Made by a program: the position numbers and the translations under genes
DNA from: Oehlia diaphana
Lineage: Eukaryota; Glomeromycota; Glomeromycetes; Glomerales; Glomeraceae
Direction of reading: 5' to 3'
DNA length: 64,000 nucleotides
NCBI GenBank assembly: GCA_003833135.1
Contig: QZLH01000001.1
Location: 169,787-233,786, forward strand
Shown: positions 25,922-38,089 of the stretch, one piece after another
How the letters are laid out: each line of letters opens with the position of its first letter
How positions within the stretch are numbered: position 1 is the stretch's first letter
The notes under the pieces: generated by a model
The model's input: only the letters and a program-made list of their open reading frames with translations
Database searches by the model: none
Told to the model about the DNA's origin: nothing

Positions 25922-28539
25922 GATTAAGAACCTTTTTTAAGCAGTGAAAGAAAAAAAAAAATTTTTTTTTAATCAATGCAACGACTGAGGATATCAATTT
26001 TTTTGTTTCTTAAATAATTTTTTTCGTTTTTTTTTTTTTATCTTTCAGATCAAAAGAAAAAGAGAATCAAAGACAATGTTTTTTAGATTCCATTGATTCA
26101 ATAAATATTCGTAAATATTCGTTGACTCATGATATTTTTCGGTTTGGTTACATTAAAAAAAGTTTTCACGGATATTTTTTTTTTGTGAAATTAAATTAAT
26201 AAGATCGAATTGAAATTGATTGGAGCATTAAACTATTATGGGAACAGTTTTAAACTTTAAAAATAAATTCGAGTTATTCTATAGGATAGTATCGGAATTT
26301 TTAAATTGATCGTTATAGGATCAATATTTAATAATAACGGCAAACAATTTATTTTTATATACAGTATATGAATTACAGTAATCACCTTTAATTAGTACTT
26401 AGATTAACTTATAGATAAATTAATTATTTATTTATTAATACCTTTACTACGGAATTGTTATTAAGGAATTAGTATGTGCTTTTTTAAGAAAGAGAAAAAA
26501 TAATAAAAGAGTAATGATTAATGTTTTATGTATTATGTTTTTAAGTATTATGTTTTTTACACAAAATTTTTTTTAAGATTCAAACAAATAAACAAAAAAA
26601 AAGGGAGATAAATTATTAGACAATATGACTCATTTGATCGACATTTACCTTTATAAATTCCTTTTTTGGGTAAAAAATCTTTCTTATCGTTGTTATCAAA
26701 AAAATAAAATTTCAAATAAAACCCACACAATTCAAAATAGAAAAAAGAATTATGCATGATCTGAGAATACTCTGGTCACAGTCAGATTCGAATGTTATGA
26801 GTACGATAAGGAAAAATTATGTATAACGTAAGCGAATATTTGTTTCTTAATTAAATTCTTTTCATTCTTTTGTTTACAACCTTTCAAATATGGTTAGAAT
26901 GATTAATTGGCGTTTTTAATTAGTTCGTAAGGTATAGTCCGATTAACGAATGGGTTCTCAAATATTTTAAGTGAATTTTTAATTATTATAAATATAGTTT
27001 TAAATGCTATTATATGATTTTTTTAAAAGATAATCTTATCTTTGATAATGTATTAAAGAATTATTCATTTAATCAATTTTAATCATTATTTATATAATTA
27101 ATATATATATGTATGAAATATTTATCGCTTTGTTGTTTTATACATAAGTGTATCCTAGGACCGGGAAATTTTGAGAACTTTAATTGAAACGGTTCAGCAA
27201 AAAATATTTTGCCGATTTAGTTGATCAATTTTTTTAAGTATAGAGTTTTGATATTTTGATATCCTACAATGATACTATGATAACAAGTTTTTAATAGTAA
27301 AAGAACGATAGTATACATGTACATATAATAAATTTAAAGAATATAAAAAACTATTGCTTACATACAATAAGTTTGATACGAGAATATCCGAATATATTTT
27401 GATAAGATGTACATTTTTGAAAGTTGGTCATTATGGATGCTTTTTTTTGACAATTATCTATAATATCTATTGTATTGAAATAGGTTAGGTAGGACCATAA
27501 TCACTTTTAAAATTTCCCTATTTTATAATTATTATTTGAATGTCAGTTTACAATAATCCAATATTATAAAACTTGAGTTAATAAAGATCTTTTTGATTTT
27601 TTTTTTAATAATCTGAAATGCCTGATCGCCATAGTAGACGCATATTATTCGAAAGATGATGTGCGCTCAGCATATCTGATATGACGCAAATTTTGCTTCA
27701 TAAGCGAAGAAGTTTGCTTGCTCTATACCAGTATTCGCAAACTTTGCACCATGTAATTATTTGTGTAATTTGATTATCCAATAAAAAATTTTTAATTTTG
27801 ATAAAATTTATTCGTAGATATATTTTTAATATAGATTTATTATATTGATAACCAGACTTCAGTGCAATCGTTACATTATCAGATGTACTAAATACATTAG
27901 CGAAAATAAAATTTTTTTTCGTCACTCCCAACCCGCATTAAATGGTGACTTCCGTAAATCACCAGAGAATCCTAAAAGGCACGTAACTTGAAGGCCGAAG
28001 CCAACTATACGAAATCTGTGGCGATGTACGGAAGACAAGGATCGACTACTGAATTCCATCTATATTTAAATAAAATGTTCAAATTATGGGTTTGGAAGTT
28101 CGTACCAAAATTTAATTAAAACAAAAATTGAAATAAGTTTTCTTTAAAAAATTTGATTAGATATCTAATATTAGATGACTTTGACTTTTATATTATCATT
28201 GGATCAATTTAAAACAAGATGGGTGGAACATGTAAATTCTCAAGATTCTTGGTGAAATTTTTAGTAGGAACTAGGATGTGAAAGTTTCTTTGCCTGAGTC
28301 GATGAAGGTTATTCCAAAATTAGTAATAAAAATTACTCACTTGATATATAGGTTGTCATAAGTTATCGGCGATAAATACATTATTACTCATATCAGTCTT
28401 ATAAATAATACAAATATGCATACCTTAAATTTTTTTTTTTCAAAACTTCAATTTTAAAGGTTAGGGTTTGTGTTGGTTTGGGTCTTTCTGTCTTCTCTTC
28501 TCTTCTTTTTGGGTCTTCTTTTTTTTCTTTAGTCTTCGA
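25922..28539. other. Intergenic
   Basis: No supported gene in 2.6 kb. Several 60-77-codon ORFs lack family signal. One TACAGTAT octamer lies near 26,357. Confidence 0.35.
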
Positions 28540-28630
28540 TTATAATCTTGAACATGGTTGAATAATTCTTCGATAAGTAACTCGTCAGATGAAACTAATA
28601 AACCAAGAATACCTTCACGAACCCGATAGT
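28540..28630 (-). pseudogene. BTB-protein fragment
   Basis: Minus strand reads REGILGLLVSSDELLIEELF then NHVQDY, the helix just after the BTB core in glomeromycete BTB proteins. Only about 30 codons remain and both sides run into pyrimidine-rich DNA. Confidence 0.55.
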
Positions 28631-28733
28631 TCTTCTCTTTTCTTTAGATCTCTTCGGTTTCCTTTTTACATCTTCTTTTAAATATGTTGGTTAGGACTTA
28701 GGAGTGTTAGTTGTGTATGGGTGGTGGTCGCTC

Positions 28734-28960
28734 TTCTCTCGTTTTCCCTCTATCCTATCTCTTTCCCTTTTCCTTCTCCCATTCGCTTTACCTCTTCCCT
28801 TTCCCCTTTCCTTCCTTTTCCTTATTCTCTCGCCTCTTTCCCTCATTCCCTCGCTCTTTTCCCTTTCCCATCAGACTCTCTTTCCCTCTCTCATACTTCC
28901 CTTTTCCTTTCCTCTTTCCCTCGCTCTTTCCCTTTTTTTCTTCCTTTTCCCCTCCCTGAT
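28734..28960 (+). repeat. ~225-bp polypyrimidine tract
   Basis: Almost uninterrupted C/T on the + strand (CTCTTTCCCTTTTCC-type words), far richer in C than its surroundings. All three forward frames are open over it, giving false Ser/Phe/Pro/Leu ORFs. Mirror-like C/T order could form triplex DNA. Confidence 0.8.
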
Positions 28961-29778
28961 CAAATGTTACCGCTCCTCAACGTTAGTGATTAGGTGACAA
29001 CAAGTTTTTTAAAAAACTTGGCTAAGTCAGCAACAATTATTAACGATTTGTTCACTTTATTAAATATACTGTATTTATAACTATTAACAGATAAATTAAA
29101 AATAAAACTTTATTTAATTTCTCGTCTATAATTAATATTTTGATTATTCAATTTTTTAATTTTCGCAAATGTATTAATAACATGATCCAAAGATTATTTA
29201 AAATTTTATCGAGATTTCCTTTGATTAAATTCGAGTGAGTATTGTATACAAAAAGTTAATTTTTAACTTTTAACTAAACATAGGTCGTTTAAACTTTTAT
29301 TACATAAGCTTTTAACAATTCTAACAATGAGCTAAAACTAAAATAATAAAATGTTAAAAACAATTTTAACATTTGGTTTCAGTTAAGTCGTCATCACTAG
29401 GTAAAATTTAGTTTTATATAATTCATCTTTTATTAAATGATGTAGCAAAGAATATATGTATTATAATTGAAAAGCTAACTTACTTGTTAAAAATTATATG
29501 ATAATTGAAAATGTAAGCTAATAAATTATACTTTTGAGTTCTTCTCTTTCAAATTATTGGATTACTTTTTTCTTCATCAAATCGTGCCAAAGATAAATTT
29601 AAGAAATTAAACCATTCTTCTATCCATAACAATTCAACATGAAATTTATTATCCAATCGTTACTTTTTTTTATTAAAATATTTAGAATATGGATCTCTTT
29701 CAAATTATTGGATTACTTTTTTCTTTATCAATCATATTACATTAAAGTTAAAAGCATATTTTATACGATGTCGTTACA
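28961..29778. other. Intergenic
   Basis: AT-rich, no gene seen. The phrase AAATTATTGGATTACTTTTT is repeated at 29,552 and 29,701, a small direct repeat. Confidence 0.35.
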
Positions 29779-30108
29779 CTACAATTGTTATAATAGCAAC
29801 ATTAATTTTAATAAAGATGGTATTTATAGTTAAAGTTTCACAAAACATAGAAATACTGTAACAAGTGAAACTTAGTATTTATTTAAAATGAAAGAATCAG
29901 AAGCAATTAATAATTCATGGAAAAGAAAAGAATCATGCTTTTTGAAAGATAATAAGAAAAAAAAGTTAGCATTATGTCTTACTAGTCTTTACTTTTAAAA
30001 AGTTAAAAAGTGGATTATACTTTTGAGATACAATTATGGTCTACTAATTCTACTCTGTATTTATACAGTATTGTATAAGAAGCAAAATTATACGTTTCAA
30101 AACATATT

Positions 30109-30622
30109 TCAGTAATTTTAAAACACATCAGAGCTTATTGCGCCTATATCTTTGTAATTATACAAAAATTTTAGCGGTTCATAATTCAAAGACATGTACA
30201 ATTTACCACTACCACCCAAGTATATCATGGCATTAGAGTCTTCTAAACCAATGCAAACAATTAAGGTCTAACCATATTCTTTTAACTCTTCCCCATAAAT
30301 ACAAGTTGATATTGATTCAAAGAGATTAAATCCTCGCGCGTAACCATCTTTATCAACATCTAATGGAATATGAGCATAGGGATACTTCGCACAAAGTTCC
30401 TCAATTTTTGATTCCTTTTCATCATCTGACTTTAGTGATTCAAGGTCAAGCTGACGAAATTAGTCAAGTGCCTCAATAGCACGTTCACTAAACCTGCCAG
30501 CATCGTTTCCTTTTCTCCAAAAATCATCAGTATACGTTCGTGGAGCTGGTGAACAAATAATTTTTAGATTTATCACTATTGATTTTGGAATGTATTTCTG
30601 GTTTAGGATGTGTCTGTCCCAT
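30109..30622 (-). pseudogene. Broken duplicate of the 17.7-kb small protein
   Basis: The start context MGQTHPKPE is conserved at 30,622. A deletion after NYLFT shifts the frame, joining the wrong frame to PAPRTYTDDFWRKGND; a TAA replaces a codon in the sequence equivalent to LNQLRQLD; and further changes disturb the LKEYGETL region. The C-terminal end (stop at 30,109) is recognisable. The pattern indicates loss of constraint after duplication. Confidence 0.8.
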
Positions 30623-30884
30623 TTTTTTCGTAAAGAGACTTTTCTAGTCAAAATGATATTACCGTATAAAAATTATAAATCAAATAAATATCAATATCAA
30701 GTCATTTACTTCTTGTTAAGTAGCAAATCTTTTATTCCGTTTTTGATAGTGTATTTTGCATGAGTAATAATATTTCGTGATACGTCATTATATCACAGGA
30801 GCTCATGTACTAATAAATAACTGGTAAAGTCTTTTTTGTTATAATTTGAGCGACCGATTTTTCGGGATGAGATTAAGTTAATGT

Positions 30885-30940
30885 AATTTTCCCTTCCAAA
30901 ATCGATTAGACCCACTACAAATCATATAAAAAAGCGAGGC
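30885..30940 (+). promoter_or_regulatory. TATA-containing module, copy 2
   Basis: Same TTCCAAAATCGATTAGACCC...CATATAAAAAAGCGAGGCTCT as copy 1, with one G to A next to the TATA box. It lies at the edge of the duplicated block, where the downstream sequence is lost. Confidence 0.4.
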
Positions 30941-30967
30941 TCTCCACCGCCAATTCGGCTGCATATA

Positions 30968-31620
30968 TAATTCCTCAAAAGTATAGTTAACCGAACTACT
31001 CCCATTTCTATTTAAAGTTGCTTTGATTCCCATCACTAAACTGCAACTCTAATGCTGGAACAGATATGATATTCAGTACAGTTATTATTAAGCTTAAAAG
31101 ACAAGTGGAATAATTTAAAATTACCAGATAAGTTCTTGGGAGACGATTCTCGTCCAGGCCGTCTTCTCGAAGACATGCTCATATAACAAAAAGTTAATCG
31201 TCGTTTTCCTTTGGCATTTATGCGTGACACAAACTACAAAGTGTCCATAAAATTTAAAGGCTTAATTTTTGTCCTCACAAACAAATTAAATAAAAGATTA
31301 CAAAGTATAAAAAAAAATAATAATAATAAATTAAATAAATCAAAATTATATATATATACTGTATATTATACAAGAAACTAGTGACATTGGGTCTAAAGGT
31401 TACAGTAGTAGTGATCTACTACGGCATCGGACCAAGTTCACGTTCACAGCCATTTTTGATCAAAATTCTTCTACACAAAATGTATAATGTATTATCTGAG
31501 GAGATTACTAGTCAAAAAATTTTTCCTGAATTTAAAATACCCGGATACCTCTGTAACACAGAAATTTTTGATTAATACTGGAGTGAGTATAATAGTAGGA
31601 ACTATAATGTTAAATATATT
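30968..31620. other. Intergenic; possible orphan exon
   Basis: A minus-strand ORF (31,036-31,230) contains GKRRLTFCYMSMSSRRRPGR and then a GTAATT donor-like site near 31,120, so it may be an orphan exon. No family recognised and no partner exon found. Confidence 0.25.
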
Positions 31621-31624
31621 ACGC

Positions 31625-31840
31625 CAGTGTTGGCACTTGGCCGTTTGGCCAGGGTTGGTCATTTGGCCGGCCAAACTGGCCAAAAAAATCGTTGGCCGCG
31701 ACCAAAAGCCAATACAGCCTTAATAAAGTATTAGTATTTTGTTATTTGGCCAAAATTTGGCTAGGGTTGACCATTGGCTGTTTGGCCATAAACTGGCCAA
31801 AAAAATTCTTGGCCGCGGCCAAATGTCAACACTGTATTAC
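31625..31840. repeat. TTGGCC-rich duplicated block
   Basis: Two units of about 105 bp (31,628-31,705 plus spacer, and 31,743-31,835) built from TTGGCCA words: TTTGGCCAGGGTTGGTCATT and GGCCAAACTGGCCAAAAAAA in the first, TTTGGCTAGGGTTGACCATT and ATAAACTGGCCAAAAAAATT in the second, each ending GGCCGCG(A/G)CCAAA. The words are self-complementary, so each unit folds. Confidence 0.7.
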
Positions 31841-31899
31841 GCCATATAAATTCTTACATCACTATTATATATAGTATCTACCGTGTAATTTGCTCCAAG

Positions 31900-32480
31900 T
31901 CTCCAAGGTACCCGGCAAAATGGCTTCGGCGAAATGGGAATTAAGTAAAGTAGATTTTTGTGTAGTGGATAATTCAGAGAAAAGGTTTCGGTAAAATGTC
32001 CCATGTGTCGGCGAAATTGGTTTTAGTGTCGGCGAAACCATATTTGCAAATATTAATAGTTTTAAAAAGTTATAACGGCTAATCAACTTAATTTAGCCGA
32101 AATGGTATAATGGCTAATCCAATTAATTTAGCCGAAATGTTAGTGCCAATCCTAAATCCTTATTTGTTAAGGTACTACACTGCAAGTTAGATACTATTTG
32201 ATGCGTATTTGCAGACTTGGAACCGGCCGAATGTAATTTAATTGTCCAAGCATCTTGGCAGAGGTTAACTAATGTATGTTTAGTTGAGCTATTAGAGGTT
32301 CACGTATTAACAATCCTTCAATTATTTGGTAATCAAAGGTTAATGGTACGATTGGAAATTATACTAATTATAAAGGTATGCAATATACATGTAGCCGAAA
32401 CCACCATGTGGGTGAATCTGAAACCCAGTCCGAAATTAAAGTAGCCGAAATCATATGGCCGAATCTGAAACTCAGTCCGT
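31900..32480. repeat. GCCGAAAT/GGCGAAA word cluster
   Basis: About ten scattered GCCGAAAT or GTCGGCGAAA words. Two adjacent units near 32,070-32,130 read GGCTAATC...AATTTAGCCGAAATG. Not coding as far as I can see. Confidence 0.5.
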
Positions 32481-33079
32481 AACTAGTGACGAATCCTAGG
32501 CTGAAACTATCTTTTATTATAGACTCATTTTTTAACTATGTAATAATGAATTTATTAATCATTCTTTAAACAAGGTAAGGTTGGCAAATCGTATTAATCA
32601 TGTGACAAATCTTTGAGGTAGGGAAAAATTTGCAACTTTGCATTATTATAATTTTATTTGCATAGGCAATGCAAAGACATCTCATTTTATCTACTAGTTC
32701 TAAAGTTACAAAATAAATATCACATAAATTGTACTGATCTAAATGGTCCGCTCTTCAAATTGTCTGACCTTTGTATAATTTACAAAGCCTTATTGTGCCG
32801 TAAAACTAGCAGTTCGTCCGACATATCGATGGTCTTCTGCGTTAAAGAATAAAGATATTCAAAGAAATGTGTCTAGACTTTTTGTGCAACTTAAACTAAT
32901 ACTATTTTGAGTTAAATGACAAAAGTTTGGTGTGATTTTGCCCGCAAATATTTTACACTATATTTATTAATTAATCAATACCGTATATTGCGTGTACCTC
33001 TTCGAAACAAATTCTACTAGCACTTACAGCATTTCCAATTTTTAAGTATCACATAATTTGATCCCCTTATCCTTTTATT
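32481..33079. other. Intergenic
   Basis: No supported gene. Confidence 0.3.
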
Positions 33080-33345
33080 GTTTTTACCAAATGATCGTAG
33101 TGCCTCTTAAGAATTTCGCTAAATAAGTTTCAAAATATCCACCTTTAGTCAATATATTTAATATTTGTAAATTATTGCATGTTATCATCCATTCAATTAT
33201 ATTTAATTGGATGAATTGATTCCATTTGACTTAAATCATCGATTGTTAATGTAAATAGTCTTTTTGTTCCTTCATTATTTAAAATTTTTAAATGAAATCC
33301 TCTCTTGTTATTAATTTCTATTGCTTCTCAATTGTATCGTCGAAA
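33080..33345 (-). pseudogene. Kinase N-lobe fragment
   Basis: On the minus strand CNNLQILNILTKGGYFETYL is readable near 33,180-33,110. It resembles the NLQNIKYLTKGG-type glycine-rich start of the Rhizophagus kinase family also seen at 63.4 kb. Upstream, NKRGFHLKILNNEGTKRLFT lies in an adjacent frame. No catalytic loop follows. Fragment only. Confidence 0.4.
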
Positions 33346-33826
33346 ATGAAAATGATAAATAATGACATGTGATTTAATGACGTCCCCACTTATTAAAACA
33401 AGCCATAAGGAAAGTCGTGCCCGTCGAGGTCTCCTTTTCAAAAGTATGAGGGACCTAAATATGCACCTAAATTTGAGCATAAAAAATTTCCATTGTTAAA
33501 ATAGTAATTCCCGAATAAAATATAAAATATGAAAAAAATCCATTCTAAATAACGCAAAAATAACGCAAATATTTTCCAAATATTTTATTCGATAGATAAA
33601 CATCAGTCATTATTACATGAAAATGTATGTAATAATATAAAATACTTACAATAGGTAAGTATTTATAGAGTTATTATTGGATAAGTATCAGCATACAGTA
33701 TTATTTAATTATTATACTGTAATAATTGCATCGTTAAACAAAATTGAGCCAGTTGCAGTACAACGTTAAAAATCGGGTATTATATTATACTTTGAAAGTC
33801 ATTATTTAATCATTATTTGATATTTT

Positions 33827-34018
33827 AATTTTAATAGGTAAATATATTTACCGGTTCATTGTGGTTATAAATGATTCAGGACAGGATCTTCGTTTAACCA
33901 ATGGTAATCGATGGTTAAAAAAAAAAAATTATTCATGGGAAAAAAAATTACCAAAAAATTTTGATATATTTCTTAAAAGTGATAACAACTACCAAAAAAT
34001 ATTTTTTAAGATTTAGAA
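33827..34018 (+). pseudogene. Possible coding fragment, family uncertain
   Basis: A ~55-codon open stretch reads VINDSGQDLRLTNGNRWLKK and KNYSWEKKLPKNFDIFLKSD before a stop. The NxSGxDLRLTNG start faintly recalls aegerolysin-like beta-sandwich proteins, but the match is from memory of pattern only. No start codon is found. Confidence 0.2.
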
Positions 34019-35055
34019 CCAATTTCCGAATAAGAAAAAAATGGGCACCAAAAGTTTAAACCCAAATTAAGGATAACAATTTCCAAATATTAAGATAAAA
34101 TTTTGAATGTTTGGGAACACATTCAAAAACAATGGAGTATTTTTTTTCTCACTGTGTTGCAGTTTCAAAAAAAAAGTAAAATTGGGATAAAATATATGAA
34201 TTTTCAACCAAATTATTCATTTCAACCGATTATTCGTAGTTCGAAAAAAAATATATACCGATAAAAAAAAAAAAATGGATTTGTCATAATATTTATTGAT
34301 TATAAAATTGATTCTATTCGTTCATTGTTTTTTTACATAATAAATCAATTCATTCAATAATCCTTGTTGACTAATAATCAATCAAAATAAGTGATTTTCC
34401 GTAATAATAATAATAATTATTATTATTATTATCACTTTAATCGATAAGGAAAAAAAATTAATCCTCATATATTATTTGTCACATGTTTGCATAATATAAA
34501 TTATGAATTGTAATAAATTGAAAGAATATGAATTATGCGGTGATAAATTATCAAAATGGTCTTGTGATTTATAAGGTTTTCATTATTTGTTACATTTTTT
34601 GGTTTCTTAAAGACAAATTTAAATTTAAATTTATTATTTAAGCGTATTTTCCGTTTTAACCGATAAAATTCATTTTTTTTTTTGAGTTCTTCTTATTTTT
34701 CATTCTGCTTTTGTCTTCAATGAACCAAAAATTTTAATATAATATGTTCAGATATTATGAAAATAATTTAATATAAGAATGATCCTTTTATATTCTGATT
34801 TCTGAAATGAAATAAAAAATAAAGAAAAATAAAAAGGAACGAAAAGAAAGAAAAAGAATCAAATTTAAATTTTATTTAAAAACGCAAAAAAAATTTATTA
34901 TTTATAATAATAATAATAATAATAAAAATAATAATATATAAATATATATATATATATATACTGTATATATATATGTATAATATATATAATAATTATATAT
35001 ATAATATACGAATAACTTTTTTTTTAACTCATTCGATATAAATTTTCATTTTAAA
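34019..35055. other. Intergenic
   Basis: A/T runs and microsatellites (AATAAT near 34,400-34,430; TA repeats at 34,935-35,005). No gene seen before 35,056. Confidence 0.35.
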
Positions 35056-35289
35056 ATGAATTTGTTTTTGGTATTATCAACATCCATCAATCATTTAAAT
35101 TTCAATTTCTTTTTGCGAGGTTTATTTTTAATTTTTAACATCCTATGGGCTTTTTGTTTAACCGTCGTTACTGTTTATTTTGTTGGAGGATGTTTATGGG
35201 ATTTAGGAAATGAAGCGTTTAATGGTGAAATTAATAACGATCCAAAGGTTTTGACGATGATCGGAAATAGTATGATTGTTACATTATAA
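35056..35289 (+). CDS. Small one-TM protein, unknown
   Basis: A 77-codon ORF preceded by an A/T-rich leader. Residues ~18-48 (FFLRGLFLIFNILWAFCLTV and on through VYFVGG) form a membrane segment or signal anchor; the tail (CLWDLGNEAFNGEINNDPKV) is polar and has complex composition unlike random AT-rich translation. No introns needed. No family recognised. A real gene is plausible because this ORF is the only one with mixed codon composition in several kb. Confidence 0.35.
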   Translation: MNLFLVLSTSINHLNFNFFLRGLFLIFNILWAFCLTVVTVYFVGGCLWDLGNEAFNGEINNDPKVLTMIGNSMIVTL

Positions 35290-37062
35290 TAAATATATCG
35301 CGGATCGATGATTTCATATTTTCATATGGGAGGAGAATTACTTTTAAAGTTAAAGGTTAAATTTTTATATGAAGGGATTGGGGATCGGTATAAAAAGAAT
35401 GTTCGTTATATTATATTTTTGATCTTCTTTCTATGAATAAATAATTTATGTCATTAGCTGTGTTGGATGAACATTCATTTTTTTTTAAAAAAAAATATTT
35501 TGTAGTTATTATTAAAATTCATTTTATTTTTATTGAAAAAAAAAACATTTTTGATATCTTTTCATTTTGTTTTTATTTTAAAAAAAAAAACATTTGATAT
35601 AATTTCATTTTATTTTTATTGAAAAAACCTGATATATTTTGTATTAAAAAAGTTGTTTTCAGACATATTCACGACATTAAATATTTTGTATTGTAATTAA
35701 TTATTTCATTTTCATTATTAAAAAAAAAATAAAGAAAAATAGTTTCAAAAAAAATACTTATTTTTATTGTAAAAAATACATACATAAATTTATTAACCGT
35801 ACTTCAAATAAGAAAAAAAGGAAAAGGAAAAAAAAATTATCCGTTGATTGAACCAATCAAAATTCATAACGTATTTGAATAAACATATTTTTTTACTTTA
35901 ACAGTTTGATAAACCTATAACGTAAGTTTAGTTACACAATAACCTGCAGTATTTTTAATGTACGGAGGAAATATATGAATTAGAGAGGATGATTCATTTT
36001 TATCATTTAATATCAGTTTAATAATAATAATAATAATTTTCATTTTAAATCAAAAATCTATTAAAATCTATTAAAATCAAAATCAAAAAAAAAAAAAAAA
36101 ATCTTTTTTATCATTAACTTGTTTCAATTTAGATTTATTTAATTAAAGTTTTTTTTTTAATTTTTTTTTTTTTCTTTGTTTATGATTCTAAACAATATAA
36201 ACCATTTTACAATATAAACCATTTTTTTTTAAATCTTTTAGAGATTGTGATTATTGTGACAAGTCACCAACTTTAAAAAATTTATTTTTTTTTAATGTTA
36301 TTTTTTTTAATGTTGTAAACGCATAGGCATCAGACTCCACTCTATTTTTGCATACTGAACGTGCTTTGAACTCCACACAAACAAAAATACTCCCCACATA
36401 ATACATTGTCCCTCTTCTCCATCTCACGTTTCACACATCTTCGAACTTTTTTTTTTTGATATTCTTTGTTTCTTCTTATTATAATATGCATTGTCATGAG
36501 ATGATTTACAAATTTAAATTCATTCATTTTTAGATTACTTAAAAAAAAATAATTTATAGTATTGAACCTCGAGCGACAATCAATTTCACTATATTAGTCT
36601 TAATAATGTGAAAAAAAAGTGAGAACAGGATTATCGAAACAATCAAACTTATTATTCAAGAAAAAAAAAAAAAAATTTTTTTTTTTTTTTTTAATAATTA
36701 ATTAAAGAAAGTTTTAGAAAAAAAATGAAATCATCTAATTACCTTATTGATTTTTATTCAAAAAAAAAAAACGATATTATAATATTATTATAATGAAAGA
36801 TCTACTGAAAAAAAAGAGAAATTTCTTTTCAAAGATGTTTTTTTTTTAAAAAAAAAAATCTCCTGATTTTTGGAAACTTATAATTTAAAAAAAAAGGAAA
36901 CTTGTAATTTATGAGAATTACAAAAAATTACCAAAAAGATAAAAAATGATAATTTTGCGGAGAAATAAAAAATTCTGGAGAAAATTATTCACAAACAAAT
37001 AATAAAACTTCATAATCAAAACAATTAAACATATAATTATGTAAATGTATGCAAGTGAAAAT

Positions 37063-37063
<1 letters not shown>
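35290..37063. other. Intergenic, homopolymer-rich
   Basis: No supported gene. Many A and T runs above 8 nt. Confidence 0.35.

Positions 37064-37137
<74 letters not shown>
37064..37137 (+). repeat. Homopolymer of 74 A
   Basis: Uninterrupted A run, by far the longest in the window. It may be a microsatellite expansion, a retroposition tail or an assembly artefact. Confidence 0.9.
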
Positions 37138-37141
<4 letters not shown>

Positions 37142-38089
37142 TTTGAAAATAACGAAATTTGATCAACTCGGATAAAAATAAAGTTAGCATCAGAGAATTC
37201 TATTAAAGAAGGCTGAAGGATAATATATTTTCTTCCTCTTGATTATTCTCAAAGATTATAATCATTATCCCGTGAAGAATCTATTAAAGTTTCTTTGAAA
37301 TCAAGTTTTTTCTTTAATAAAACAATCGAAATATGAAATAATGGAAGCTTCGGGTAAGTACAAACGGTATTTTCAAATGATAGTGCGGAATAAAATGTAA
37401 AATCCGGTAAGTCTTACCAATTTCTTGTTTCAATCAGGTAATTTAATTTAGTTGGTTAGGACTTTTTATATATCTCACCTGTCAATTATCTGTTTATATA
37501 CAGTACATGTTATGCATCATCATTATATGCATTAATATTAGAAAATCAAAAATAATTTATACAAACCATCATAAACAAAGTGAAGATTCCGGAGTAATTT
37601 AAATTAATTTGATATTGAATTAATTAATTGATTGTAAGTGACTTAAAAATAGTTTGAGTCACATGTATAATTTGATGTAATATGTAATACCATCAAGTTT
37701 ATAATCTTGTTATATACTCGTTATATATTATCATTTACAATAAAAAACTTGTATTGTGTGATGTAATATTTCTTGTATTACTTTTGATATTAATAAAAGG
37801 GGGATCTTTTCTTGTTAATCGCCATTTTTTTTTAATTAAATTTTTTTTATATAAACTGGAAAAGATTTAATAAATCCTCCTAAAAAAAAAAATATACTCC
37901 TTTTTTTTGTTGATTCCTCAATTTTTTTCCAAAATATTTATTTATTTTTTATTTTTTTTTTTTTTAAAAAAAAAAAAGATTCTATTTAAAAAAAAGAAAT
38001 CCTGAAATTTTTTGAAATTTTTTGAAAAAAAAAATAAAAAACCTTTTTAATAAACAACCAAAAATTTTTTTTTTTTTGATTCATTAAAA
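37138..38089. other. Intergenic upstream of the pseudokinase
   Basis: No gene seen; A/T runs up to the ATG at 38,090. Confidence 0.35.

Larger units (their letters stand above)
29779..30967. repeat. Segmental duplication, copy 2
   Basis: Second copy of 17,331-18,527, about 12.4 kb away in the same orientation. Differences are mostly substitutions, plus a ~40-bp insertion near 30,680-30,720, a ~30-bp insertion near 30,840, and the ~80-bp deletion at the right end. Confidence 0.9.

Noticed and set aside
27698..27931. 77-codon minus-strand ORF MGVTKKNFIFANVF
   Set aside because: Lysine/Ile-rich AT translation without domain or flanking exon.
28457..28470. GGTTAGGGTTT, telomere-like
   Set aside because: A single unit and a half, no array; not a telomere or interstitial telomeric repeat.
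28704..28997. Three overlapping forward ORFs of 82-97 codons
   Set aside because: They arise because a C/T-only tract cannot form stop codons; the translations are Ser/Phe/Pro/Leu low complexity.
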